DNA from: Ustilago trichophora
Lineage: Eukaryota > Basidiomycota > Ustilaginomycetes > Ustilaginales > Ustilaginaceae
Reading direction: 5' to 3'
Length of the DNA stretch: 64,000 nt
NCBI GenBank assembly: GCA_900323505.1
Contig: OOIN01000041.1
Location: 62,001 to 126,000 of the forward strand
Positions 1-8,543 of this stretch are shown one piece after another. The position numbers and the translations under genes are program-made. The notes under the pieces are model-generated. The model saw only the letters and a list, made by a program, of their open reading frames with translations, was not told where the DNA came from and ran no database searches. How positions within the stretch are numbered: the first letter of the stretch is position 1; each line of letters opens with the position of its first letter.

Positions 1-340
1 GTTGCTCGCCGTTGCGCGAACGGATCACCTCGACCTCTTTCCTCTGACCGCCAAGCCTTCACTTCTTCTGAACTTTCCACGTGAACCCTTTCACCACCGC
101 ATTCTCTGCTTCACCCAGTTCATGGCCGCTGCTGGACCCTTGTTGTTTGCAACAGCCATCCACCGAATCTCGGTTCGCACTACACCGTCCGTCAGAACCA
201 GTACCTGCTCCTTCTACTCCACCACCACCACCACCACCACCACCACCACCAACACCGAAACGCACCTCGCACGAGCAAGACGCCTTGCCCAGTTACGACG
301 CAAGTTCTCCACACCTCCTGCTCCAGGATCCAACACCACA
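1..340 (+). promoter_or_regulatory. 5' region of the Ych1-like gene, with an in-frame N-terminal extension
   Basis: The frame of the phosphatase is open back to the window edge, and an in-frame ATG lies at 122. Translation from 122 would add 73 residues that are Arg/Ser/Thr-rich and poor in acidic residues, like a mitochondrial presequence. They include a poly-Thr run encoded by an (ACC)n repeat at about 219-250. The ATG at 341 gives a product of normal family length and is preferred; which ATG is used cannot be decided from sequence. Confidence 0.5.
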
Positions 341-976
341 ATGTCATTCCAACCACTCTACAAGTACGTCGACCGGGATACTCTCGCCGAGCAGGTTCGG
401 AAGCATGCCGCCGACCCAAATCAGCGTGAGGTGGCTATCGTAGACGTCAGAGGTAAGTCTCCTGCTTCACCCTACATCTTTGATCTCTTCCCATACCATA
501 TATCATTGCTGACACGATCTTGTCTGGTTGCTTGACACGTTTGCTGTCACAGACGACGACTTTGAAGGAGGCAACATCGTCTCTGCCACCAACCACCCCT
601 CCTCCAAATTCGCCGACGAAGTCCAAGATCTGATCTACGGCCCCCTGAAGGATTACAAGCAGGTCATCTTCCACTGTCATCTTTCGCAACAGCGCGGTCC
701 AAAGGCTGCAGGACAGTACGCACAGGCAAGACAAGCTGCGTTGGAGACCGGCAAGCTGAAAGATGAAGAACAGCCAAAGCAAGAGGTCCTCGTCCTCAGA
801 GGCGGCTTCAGCGAGTTCCAAGACAAATACAAGGTGAGTAATACGATACCAACTTCCAGGGCGAGCATAAATGAGAAAAGACAGCTGATTTTGATGACAT
901 TCTGCGTTTGGGTGCACAGAAAGACCCGGCGGTGGTGGAAAAGTATGATGCTTCCGCTTGGGAGTTCCGCAACTAG
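341..976 (+). CDS. Cdc25-like rhodanese-fold phosphatase (Ych1/Ibp1/Acr2 type)
   Basis: Three exons: 341-452, 553-833 and 920-976, with GTAAGT and GTGAGT donors and CAG acceptors. The joined product is 149 aa, close to yeast Ych1 (148 aa). It has the rhodanese VDVR motif followed by FEGGNI (residues about 36-46) and the active-site loop HCHLSQQRGP, a Cys-x5-Arg phosphatase signature, followed by a conserved LRGGF segment. Family members are small Cdc25-related phosphatases; some act as arsenate reductases. Those two roles cannot be separated from sequence. The gene converges on the crotonase gene with only about 140 bp between stop codons. An upstream in-frame ATG at 122 could add a mitochondrial-type leader. 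Confidence 0.85.
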
Positions 977-1119
977 ATTGTACCCTTCTGTATCCAGGCT
1001 ACCTCACAGATGGCATATGCCAGGTGCAACATCTCGACTTATAAGCCAGAATCACATCTGCGCAAGTAGTGAAAGGTCTGAAACGAGAAGACAGAAGATC
1101 CTTGAGCTGTTTGACAAAG

Positions 1120-2145
1120 CTACAGTCTGCTTGCGCGCGACTTTGCCCTGTCAGCCTCCCTCTGTTGCTGCGACCTGTTGACGAATGCGCCTACCTGTCC
1201 TTCCTCCAGCAGCTTGGCCAGACTCTGCATTCCCAGCTCGAACTCCTTCTCCATGGCTTTTCTCAATCCGCCTTTCAGCCTAAGATCAACCTTACCCTCC
1301 TCTCCATGCTCCTCCCCTTCCCCGTCCCCTTCTGCTCCCGTGTACATGGCATTCATCATACTCGACCGATCGTTGAGCATACACGTCTGCGGATTGGCCG
1401 CCAAACCTGCAGCAATCCGCAGCGACTTCTCCACCACTGGAGAGAAACCACGCTGTTCGCCCTGTTCTGCTGAAGGAGGAACCACATAATTCACCAACCC
1501 AATCGAGTGTGCTTCTGTTGCAGAGACCAGTCGTCCCGTCAAAGCCAGATCCGCCGCCCTCGAGCCACCAATAAGCGCAGGCAGCCTTACCGTCCCCCCA
1601 TCGATCAGTGGTACACCTCTGAGTCTGCACAGGATTCCAAACGCCGCATCTGAACTGGCCACTCTCAGATCGGCCCACAGCGTCAATTCCATCCCTCCAG
1701 CAACTGCAAACCCTTCCACAGCCGCAATCACCGGCTTGTTCATTGCCAGCCGCGTCACCCCCATCGGTGCAACCGCGTCCATGTCAGCATCAAGTAAATT
1801 GCTCTCTGTTCCCTTAGCTGCTTGATTAGGGCTGTCCAAGAGTGAAGACTGAGAGATGGACTTGAGATCGGCTCCTGCGCAGAAAGTCCCGCTGCCGCCG
1901 GTGAGGATTGCAACTCGGAGCGCCGGATCGTTTGCGAAAGAGACAAATGCAGAGTGCAACGCAGAAGCAGTTTCACGATCCACAGCATTTTTCACCTCGG
2001 GTCTGTCTATGACGCACACCATCGCCTTTTGGTGTGTGGAAGATGGGAGTCGGGGTGAGAGCGCATCGTCATAGGGCTTGAGGTCGACGTGGTACACTTT
2101 GACTTTGCCGTTCGCGAGGGTCTGGGTTAGGGTCGGGGTAGACAT
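1120..2145 (-). CDS. Enoyl-CoA hydratase/isomerase family protein with peroxisomal PTS1 signal
   Basis: A single-exon crotonase-family protein of 341 aa. The start is the ATG at 2145; the frame reads further upstream only through a TTG. The oxyanion-hole segments are visible: CAGADL at about residues 89-94 and AVAGGMEL at about 147-154. Glu153 sits where the first catalytic Glu of rat hydratase lies. The second catalytic Glu region reads FGILCRLRGVPLIDGG (about 169-184) and seems to lack that Glu, so hydratase activity is uncertain. The protein ends in Ser-Arg-Leu, a PTS1 tripeptide, so the likely location is the peroxisome and the role CoA-ester (fatty-acid) metabolism. An acidic Gly/Glu insertion lies near residues 270-285. 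Exact substrate unknown. Confidence 0.85.
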   Translation of the reverse strand: MSTPTLTQTLANGKVKVYHVDLKPYDDALSPRLPSSTHQKAMVCVIDRPEVKNAVDRETASALHSAFVSFANDPALRVAILTGGSGTFCAGADLKSISQSSLLDSPNQAAKGTESNLLDADMDAVAPMGVTRLAMNKPVIAAVEGFAVAGGMELTLWADLRVASSDAAFGILCRLRGVPLIDGGTVRLPALIGGSRAADLALTGRLVSATEAHSIGLVNYVVPPSAEQGEQRGFSPVVEKSLRIAAGLAANPQTCMLNDRSSMMNAMYTGAEGDGEGEEHGEEGKVDLRLKGGLRKAMEKEFELGMQSLAKLLEEGQVGAFVNRSQQQREADRAKSRASRL

Positions 2146-2542
2146 GCCGACAGACGCGACCGTATGCAAGCCGAGAGAGATTTTGAGGAGAAGCAGAGGT
2201 GGACAGAGGTGGAAGGAGCTACTTCAGGTGGTGACGAAAGATGAAGATCGGAAGGAAGACCACGAGGGCGAAATGTGGGGTAAGAACATGCACATGTGCC
2301 CGGCAAATCGCACTGCCGACTCCGAAAAATGCTTTCAGACCCTGAACGGCATACTGTATAGTATTCAGATTTCACCGTCACATTGTGCCGCTACCCACAC
2401 AAGCCTCCGTGCTGTTCATTCTTCGCTGCCCAGCATGATCTTCATTGAGTTACACGTCAAGACAACATTTGAGCATTGCAGAGCACCATGACCTCTTTAC
2501 TAGCAGAGAAGACGAGGGAAGCATGTGCTTTGATCCAGGCGC
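2146..2542. other. Intergenic: crotonase 5' region and 3' flank of paralog 1
   Basis: No gene seen. It should hold the crotonase promoter on the minus strand. A TACTGTA motif lies at 2352-2358. A one-mismatch copy of the array's palindrome (GCTGCCCAGC) lies at 2424-2433, 110 bp beyond the stop of the first small secreted-protein gene. Confidence 0.5.
2424..2433. repeat. 3' palindromic element, copy 1 (one mismatch)
   Basis: The sequence GCTGCCCAGC inside TCGCTGCCCAGCATG differs by one base from the palindrome GCTGGCCAGC found beyond the other paralogs. It lies about 110 bp past the stop codon of paralog 1. Function unknown; it may belong to the 3' UTR or simply mark the duplicated unit. Confidence 0.5.
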
Positions 2543-2818
2543 TCAGCTGCCCTGGCTACCTGCACCGCGGCTACCACAGCATCGAACGTAACGGCCCAAG
2601 TTGATTCCGTTGAACAGGTCTTGGCACTTGTCGACCGACTCATTGAAGAAAGTGGTCCAATGCTCTCTAGTGGCTGCACAGCAGTCTTTGGAGACCTGAT
2701 AATTGACTCCACCCGTACCATTCTTGTTTTTCGTGCAGAAGCTCTCACTTGCGCCCTGGACGGAGGTGACGCAAACGCTGGCGACGATGGCAAGGGTTAG
2801 AGCGGCGGTGAAGCGCAT
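2543..2818 (-). CDS. Small secreted six-cysteine protein, paralog 1 (candidate effector)
   Basis: 91 aa with an N-terminal signal peptide of about 23 residues ending near SVQG. The mature part has the array's C-CC-C-CC cysteine spacing, with the shared motifs KDCCAA, NGINLGR and CCGSRGAGS. It is the most divergent of the five paralogs: about five residues are missing before NGINLG (QDLFNGINL), and EHWTT replaces EHSTT. The start is the ATG at 2818; the upstream ATG at 2836 is rejected because it falls before the leader-intron acceptor and would not begin with a signal peptide. Small secreted Cys-rich proteins in tandem arrays are typical smut effectors, but I recognise no named family and the function is unknown. 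Confidence 0.8.
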   Translation of the reverse strand: MRFTAALTLAIVASVCVTSVQGASESFCTKNKNGTGGVNYQVSKDCCAATREHWTTFFNESVDKCQDLFNGINLGRYVRCCGSRGAGSQGS

Positions 2819-2824
2819 TTTGGG

Positions 2825-2994
2825 CTGAACAATCAAAGACGTATTCTCATCAGCTGTGGTCCGAAATGTGTCCCGTATGAGGGGAGGAAGACTGCTAGCT
2901 TACCAAATGAGATGATTGACAAGGAAGAAAGAAGTGGTGAAGTGGATGAGCGGATTTAGACGACAATGGGTATGGATAGCCAGCTTGATATATC
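2825..2994 (-). promoter_or_regulatory. Core promoter and 5'-leader intron of paralog 1
   Basis: On the minus strand a TATA-like GATATATC lies at about 2987-2994. A leader intron is predicted from donor GTAAGC (2903-2898) to acceptor TTCAG ending at 2825, 79 nt long, leaving 6 nt before the ATG. The same arrangement occurs in all five paralogs. Confidence 0.6.
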
Positions 2995-4115
2995 TTCGAC
3001 CAACACCTCCAAGGTGTCGTGCCATGTTCTCGTGGGTCAAGATCAGAAGAAAGCGAGCAGCCTCTTCCTCGCAAGAGCACCGAACACGACGGTACCATTG
3101 GCCCTTGCACTCCCGGCAGTGTTCCACACCCTGCTCTCGTCTTCTGCCCTTCGACGACACCTGCCAGTATGAATCATACTGCGCCTGAAATGTAGACTCT
3201 TTCTCGTCGACCTTCGAACGTCAAAGACCTATCTCTCTGTCTCCAAGAAGGAGAGAAGGACCAAACAAACAGCCCCACCAGCAAACCCCCACGCCGACAA
3301 CCCCGCTTTCCGAAGCTCTCAACCGGAAAAACATCGGCAGCCGCCTTCAACTAGAAGCAAGATCTGACTCAAGCGCGCCCTTCTGCTCACGGGGGATTCC
3401 TTTTCAAGGTCGAGAGCCGGTCTCAGGCCGGATGATATTCCGCGCCTTCCGAGGCGGAGCAAGTTACGAAAGGCATCATCAAAGCAGTTGTTCGTCTGGT
3501 TTAGGGGACAGTCGAAAGTATATGTCATCCAGAGTTTCTTCCGCGGGATCGATTGTAGGAGAGTCGATCTCGAAGCGGCTTCATCAAAAAAGCTTGTTTG
3601 GACGTCGTCGGTTGGCGACTTTGGAATTCGAAGCTCACATCTGTCATCCTGTCTTACGTGCACAGGAGGGATTTCCTCTATCTGATTGTTGGTCTGTTCA
3701 TCAAACATGACGGCTCAGATCTCTTCCTTTCGCACGATTATAGGTAGTATTGAAAATTCAGTGGTGGTCTTTTGCCTCTAAGAGCTACCGAAAACGAAAG
3801 ATCTGGTCGCTACCGTAACCAGACTTTCCACAGATACCGTACAATTCTCAAAGACATAGCTCAGGTCTATCTCATCCGCCCAGCTCCAATGACACTTGCA
3901 AACATCACGCTTACAGACAACATCGTTTTGAGCCGGCCAGCATTATGAATTTCAGAACAAAGAAACAAACCACAACAAACACTACACATCAACCTCTCGT
4001 GACGTCCTTCCCTCTTCCATCCCCCACATCGTGCGACCTTCGTTGATCAGACAAAAGCTCTGCCAGGCGCAGCAGAGAGAGGAGAGAGCAAATCGCACCG
4101 CCGAGGGGACGCAGC
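2995..4115. other. Intergenic between paralogs 1 and 2
   Basis: No coding region supported; small frames here lack a signal peptide, family motif or cysteine pattern. The stretch holds the upstream promoter of paralog 1 and the 3' flank of paralog 2. Confidence 0.5.
3932..3941. repeat. 3' palindromic element, copy 2 (one mismatch)
   Basis: GCCGGCCAGC followed by ATTATG, one base off the GCTGGCCAGC palindrome. It lies about 175 bp past the stop of paralog 2, the longest spacing in the array. Confidence 0.5.
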
Positions 4116-4394
4116 TCAATTACCCTGGCTACCGGCACCGCGGCTACCACAACAGGCAACGAAACGACCCAAGTTGATTCCGTTGCCGATTCCCAGAGCG
4201 TCCTGGCAGAGGTGACTGAGCTCGTTATAGTGCGTAGTGCTGTGCTCTTTGATGGCGGCACAGCAGTCTTTGGTGACTTGCTGATTGATGGATCCTCCGC
4301 CGTTGCGGTCTGTTTTGCATGCTGCCCAGTGGGCGCCCTGCACGGTGGTGGCTGAGACCAGGGCTAGGGCAAAGAGGGTCAGGGTGAGACGCAT
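4116..4394 (-). CDS. Small secreted six-cysteine protein, paralog 2 (candidate effector)
   Basis: 92 aa with a signal peptide ending near TVQG. The mature chain carries single Cys, KDCCAA, a lone Cys in LCQDALG, then GNGINLGRF and CCGSRGAGS, so all six family cysteines are present. It differs from paralogs 3-5 in the first loop, where the usual NKDGTG reads DRNGGG. The gene is intronless in its coding part, on the minus strand, about 1.3 kb from its neighbours like the rest of the array. Function unknown; presumed apoplastic or host-directed by analogy with other smut secreted proteins (inference). Confidence 0.82.
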   Translation of the reverse strand: MRLTLTLFALALVSATTVQGAHWAACKTDRNGGGSINQQVTKDCCAAIKEHSTTHYNELSHLCQDALGIGNGINLGRFVACCGSRGAGSQGN

Positions 4395-4553
4395 CTTTGG
4401 TTCAGAAGGGGTGCGTAAAGCTGGGTCAGTGAGAGCTGGTAGGTAAGGAGTCTTGAAGGCGGTGCTACTTACTGCTTATTGTGAGAATCGGAGGGGAAAG
4501 GTGGATGAGGGAGTTGAGGAGGCAGGCGGTGTGGACACCACCGTTTTAATACC
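4395..4553 (-). promoter_or_regulatory. Core promoter and 5'-leader intron of paralog 2
   Basis: A TATA-like GGTATTAAAA lies at about 4553-4544 on the minus strand. Donor GTAAGT starts at 4472. The acceptor is ambiguous: CCCAG ending at 4421 (52-nt intron) or AAAG directly before the ATG at 4395 (78 nt). The longer form fits the intron size of the other paralogs. Confidence 0.5.
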
Positions 4554-5494
4554 TTCGCACAAGAGCAATACGATCATAGCCAGCTGTATTGCTGTGTAGA
4601 AACGTCTTTTCAAGGGCGTAGATCGCTCTGCTTGGACACCTAGTGAGCAATCCATACCCCGCGGAAAAGCCACACACATTCAGTGCTGGGAAAAGACTTG
4701 TTAGGTGATGTGCCCTTTCACGACACCGAAGATATCTTCGACTGCACTGGAAAGCTGCCTACTGCACGCCAATTGGAGAAGGTAGCCCTTGTCAGCGACT
4801 GAGGCACCTCTCATCGCACCTCAACTACCCTCCTTTACGTCCGCGTGTTTTTACAAACCGCACACCAGCCTCAGTATCCCGAAGTCGAAAATGTGTCGTG
4901 CCGAAAGTTCGTCAACCTCTTGGGTGCAAGACCGCTCGTCAAAGCTCAAAGCGAACGACGGAAGCTGCCTTCGTTTCTGCTTGGCAGTTCATTGAGTCAG
5001 AAACTTCTTGCTCGTTAAATGGAATCGATGGCTGTATCCTGGGGCGGTCGACAATCACCGTGCTCAGATTCGATCTCGACACAGGTTCTCTTTCTGAAAG
5101 CTGGATCACATGCACTCCGAGTATGGCTGACATCCTCTCGCTGAGGAGCGCCACTTTTGGTCAGCTTGCGGTGGTCTTGCCCCCAGCATAGCCCGAGTCT
5201 CGTAACTTCTTTTTGATTCTCTGCTACAAAGTGAGTAAGGTGTTGTTCATCCGAGCCTCTCACAAGGTGCGAGAATTAGTGTCGTCATGTTTTCCTGTGA
5301 ATTCCCCCCGCAACCTGTACAGCACTCTCACATTTTCGAGCTCGCTCTATCTCTCCAGACTTTCAGGCACCTTCATGTTTTCGCTGGCCAGCATTTTCTT
5401 TTTCAATCGAGAGAGAACAAATCGAACCGAAACAGCCTACATGTGGAAAGAAAAAAAACTATCTGCAACGACACAGAGAGCTCTAAACCACGCA
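4554..5494. other. Intergenic between paralogs 2 and 3
   Basis: No gene supported. It contains the upstream promoter of paralog 2 and the 3' flank of paralog 3. Confidence 0.5.
5383..5392. repeat. 3' palindromic element, copy 3
   Basis: A perfect GCTGGCCAGC palindrome in the longer shared string TCGCTGGCCAGCATTTT, about 103 bp past the stop of paralog 3. Confidence 0.6.
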
Positions 5495-5788
5495 TCAACC
5501 AGTAGCGTAACTTCCAGCACCGCGGCTACCACAGCACCTAACAAACCTGCCAAGGTTGATACCATTTCCGAGGCCCAGGGCGTCTTCGCACTTGTGGTCC
5601 CATTCATTGAAATGGGTGGTCGAGTGTTCCTTAGTTGCTGCACAGCAGTCTTTGGTGATTCGGTAGGCGATGGCGCCGGTTCCGTCCTTGTTGTGGGTGC
5701 AGTAGACGCTGCGGGCTCCCATGACGCTTGTGGTCGCCTGAATGAGGGCCAATAGGGTGACGGCGAGGACGGCGGTGGTGAGACGCAT
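5495..5788 (-). CDS. Small secreted six-cysteine protein, paralog 3 (candidate effector)
   Basis: 97 aa. The frame runs further upstream, but the ATG at 5788 is chosen because it begins a signal peptide (about 25 residues, ending near SVMG) and follows the leader-intron acceptor. The mature domain has the family pattern: YCTHNKDGTG, KDCCAATKEHSTT, a lone Cys in KCEDALGLG, GNGINLGRF, RCCGSRGAGS. It is close to paralogs 4 and 5. Function unknown; candidate effector. Confidence 0.83.
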   Translation of the reverse strand: MRLTTAVLAVTLLALIQATTSVMGARSVYCTHNKDGTGAIAYRITKDCCAATKEHSTTHFNEWDHKCEDALGLGNGINLGRFVRCCGSRGAGSYATG

Positions 5789-5797
5789 TTTGAAAAT

Positions 5798-5980
5798 CTG
5801 TAGGGGCCAGAGTGATACACGAGCGGGAGAGTTAGTGGCATGCATCATGAATGCCGACAAAGTGGCTGCAAGAGAGCTTACAAGGGAGGCAGAGGCTTTG
5901 AAGATGGGTGTAAAGCGTGTGAGATTGGTGTACACGGAGGTGACAATGACTTCCAGAACCAGCCGGTCGATATATACTCT
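5798..5980 (-). promoter_or_regulatory. Core promoter and 5'-leader intron of paralog 3
   Basis: A TATA box GAGTATATATCG lies at about 5979-5968 on the minus strand, preceded by CTTGAA. The leader intron runs from GTAAGC at 5881 to CTACAG ending at 5798, 84 nt, leaving 9 nt before the ATG. Confidence 0.65.
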
Positions 5981-6802
5981 TCAAGCTATCTATCTATCAG
6001 TTTAAACAAGTCATTCGGCAGCAACCTCGAAACATTTTCGAGACCCGTGGTTGCTTCTCAGCAGCTTGCTCTTACCAACGCCCGTGGCCCAAGTAGGGCA
6101 CCTGGCTCACGTTCCATGTCGCCTTGTGTCTCGATGATGAGAACCAACAAGTGCCATGGTTGCTCTGCACGACCGGCTCTTCTCGACCATGCATCACCTC
6201 CTGATCGGGCTGTCATCATTCCTGACAAGAATCCTTTCGAGCAGCCTTCGAGCGTGCTTGAGCTTTCGAGCCCGGAACCGAAGGTAAATTTGTCTTCAAG
6301 CATGAACGCTGCTGTGTGCCTTTCTGTGTGCTGGATGGAGACAAAGACGTGTGCAAGACGTGAAAAGAAGCATTTGTTCATCCTCCGCGCGAACGTTCCT
6401 ACGACGTCGTCACTCGTCAGTGAGCCATCTACGGCGTGCACATGATCGTTGCCTATCTCGAACACTGAGCCCGCTTCCTTTTGATCTGTTTTGTCTTCTT
6501 CTTCTGCACCTGAGCAAATCAAGCTGATCATCTGACTAGCTCGTCCGTTCGGCATTTTGCTCCGGTTGCTGATCCGATACTTGATACCTAATCCACCTCG
6601 AGCACTCTGCACGCTGAATGGTACAAGCTGCACTCATCGCCATCACAACGATTTCGCATCCTACACAATCCTCACTCACATTTTGCACATCTATACCACA
6701 CTGTATCGCTGGCCAGCAATTTTCATTGAAACCGAATCTCGAGCACCAAAACCTTTCTGCCACTATCAATACGAAACAGAAATCAGAAGAAGCCTACAGA
6801 GT
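5981..6802. other. Intergenic between paralogs 3 and 4
   Basis: No gene supported. A 191-codon minus-strand frame (6058-6633) has no recognisable domain and is not annotated. The 3' flank of paralog 4 contains a palindrome copy. Confidence 0.45.
6708..6717. repeat. 3' palindromic element, copy 4
   Basis: A perfect GCTGGCCAGC palindrome in ATCGCTGGCCAGCAATTTTC, about 86 bp past the stop of paralog 4. Confidence 0.6.
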
Positions 6803-7096
6803 CTACTCGGGGCTGTGACTGCCATCGCCGCGTTCACCGCAGCAGTTCACAAAGCGACCGAGATTAATCCCGTTTCCAAGCCCACCAGCATCCTGGCAGA
6901 CGTGTTTGACCTCGTTAAAGCCGGTGGTGGAGTGCTCGCGCGTGTCGGCGCAACAGTCTTTGGTCACCTGGTAGTCCGGATCGCCGGTACCGTCCTTGTT
7001 GGCGGTACAGTAGGCTTGGTGTGCGCCGAGCACTGAGTGAGTGCAGTTAAGGAGAACCAGGAGGGTACAGGCGAGGAGAGGGGTGAAGGGACGCAT
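6803..7096 (-). CDS. Small secreted six-cysteine protein, paralog 4 (candidate effector)
   Basis: 97 aa from the ATG at 7096, chosen over a longer in-frame start because it opens the signal peptide (ending near SVLG) and follows the leader-intron acceptor. Family motifs: YCTANKDGTGDPDYQ, KDCCADTREHSTT, a lone Cys in VCQDAGGLG, GNGINLGRF and NCCGERGDGS. The usually invariant CCGSRGAGS here reads CCGERGDGS, making this copy more acidic. It shares the DGTGDP loop with paralog 5. Function unknown. Confidence 0.83.
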   Translation of the reverse strand: MRPFTPLLACTLLVLLNCTHSVLGAHQAYCTANKDGTGDPDYQVTKDCCADTREHSTTGFNEVKHVCQDAGGLGNGINLGRFVNCCGERGDGSHSPE

Positions 7097-7106
7097 GTTG
7101 ATGGAT

Positions 7107-7299
7107 CTGTTGGGTGAGGTCGAAGAGAGCGTGTCAGAATATTTTGAGGGCGAGGAACGTGAGCAAATCAAGAAAATTGAGCTGGTGAGGCTTACTGTGC
7201 AGAGTGTACTGTGACTTTACGAGTTAGTATGAGTGAGATGGAATGAGTCTGAGGGAAAAGGTGGCAGAGTGAACGATCTGGTGCAGCTACTTATACTCA
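7107..7299 (-). promoter_or_regulatory. Core promoter and 5'-leader intron of paralog 4
   Basis: The core promoter CTTGAGTATAAGTAGC lies at about 7302-7287 on the minus strand. The leader intron runs from GTAAGC at 7195 to CAACAG ending at 7107, 89 nt. Confidence 0.65.
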
Positions 7300-8070
7300 A
7301 GGTTTGCCGAAAAAGACTTGTCCCTATGTCTCTCGAGCAGTAGTACAGCGAAGTCGCAGTGCACAGTTGCCGAGAATAAGGCCATAGTTGACCTCGACAT
7401 CTCAACTCTTTTCCGTATCTCTGATCCCATGGGATCTGCTACACTCACTGAAGCACGCCTTCAGCTTCCAAAGCCACCGCGTGACCTTATCGGCGCCCCA
7501 CACTTGAGACCTCAATTTGGCGTATGGACGAGCGTCGATAGATATCCCCCGTGCCGTCATTCATCCTCCGTCCCACTCTCCTGGCGGCTCCCTCGACCTC
7601 ATATTCCTGTGATCTGGAGCAAACACCGAAACACGCACTGATTTGTTCCCATCGAACAACCCGACCGCTCGCTCTTTCGCTCCATTTCTGAATACTTCCG
7701 GCTTTTCTCTTCCGTCCCGAAGGTCGGAGCCCGCACGCATTGTGCTGGACGGTCCCCACGTGCGGCTATACGACCAAGATAGAGTTGAGCCTTCCCACTT
7801 CATTCCATCATCACTTCTCCTTCCAACGTACTCGAAAGATACCCGAAGTCAGCTTCCACTACATCTCCGACCATCCCAAGCATCTGCAGTCCACAAGCCA
7901 GCTAAACACGCTCATTCCACACAAATTCTCTTTCGCTGGCCAGCATTTTTTTTTCACATTCAAACGGAGACAGAAACAGAAACAGAAGAGAGTTGCGGCA
8001 CCTTTCGAGGCCTCAATCCTCAGCATCTTTCTCTCTGGTGGAGAAGAGGAACTGAAGTGAAGCCTCTCAC
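7300..8070. other. Intergenic between paralogs 4 and 5
   Basis: No gene supported. Contains the upstream promoter of paralog 4 and the 3' flank of paralog 5, with a palindrome copy at 7935-7944 followed by a T-run and an AGAAAC-rich stretch. Confidence 0.45.
7935..7944. repeat. 3' palindromic element, copy 5
   Basis: A perfect GCTGGCCAGC palindrome in TTTCGCTGGCCAGCATTTTT, about 127 bp past the stop of paralog 5. Confidence 0.6.
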
Positions 8071-8355
8071 TTAGCCATCAGAGTGACTTCCAGCGCCCCT
8101 GCTACCACAGCAGGCCACGAAGCGACCGAGATTGATTCCGTTGCCGAAACCAAGAGCATCAGCACACTCGTGAGTCGCCTCGTTGAAACCGGTTGTGGAA
8201 GATTCGGCCGTGGCAGCACAGCAGTCCTTGGTGATTTGGTAGTTGGGGTCACCGGTACCGTCGCGGTTGGTCGTGCAGTAGGCCGTGTGAGCGGCAAGGG
8301 CCGAGGAGGCAAAGAGGGTAGCGATGAGGATGAGGTTGGTGTTGATGTAACGCAT
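8071..8355 (-). CDS. Small secreted six-cysteine protein, paralog 5 (candidate effector)
   Basis: 94 aa with a signal peptide that likely ends at SSALA (about residue 21). The mature chain has YCTTNRDGTGDPNYQ, KDCCAATAESSTT, a lone Cys in ECADALGFG, GNGINLGRF and ACCGSRGAGS. It is the most upstream member of the array in the direction of transcription and is closest to paralog 4. Function unknown; candidate effector. Confidence 0.83.
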   Translation of the reverse strand: MRYINTNLILIATLFASSALAAHTAYCTTNRDGTGDPNYQITKDCCAATAESSTTGFNEATHECADALGFGNGINLGRFVACCGSRGAGSHSDG

Positions 8356-8364
8356 TTTGATGGT

Positions 8365-8543
8365 CTGTGAGGAGTTGAAAGCGACAAGAGAGAGAAGATT
8401 GGATTAGTGGAAAGGTCGGCGGGAAGAAAAAGCAAGAAGCGGGGGCAACCTACTTGTATTTGATGAGTGATGAGCGGTGTTATGTTCAAAGGGTTTGTTG
8501 AAAAGACAGACAAGTCGTCGAGAAGAGGTCAGTAGATATACTC
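8365..8543 (-). promoter_or_regulatory. Core promoter and 5'-leader intron of paralog 5
   Basis: The core promoter CTTGAGTATATCTACT lies at about 8546-8531 on the minus strand, nearly identical to that of paralog 4. The leader intron runs from GTAGGT at 8453 to CACAG ending at 8365, 89 nt. Confidence 0.65.

Noticed and set aside
6058..6633. 191-codon minus-strand frame between paralogs 3 and 4
   Set aside because: No recognisable motif and no relation to the cysteine-rich family; it lies where the other units have only non-coding spacer.
2543..8355. Assignment of the array to the known Mig2 family of U. maydis
   Set aside because: Both are tandem small secreted Cys-rich proteins, but I cannot confirm shared cysteine spacing or sequence without a search.
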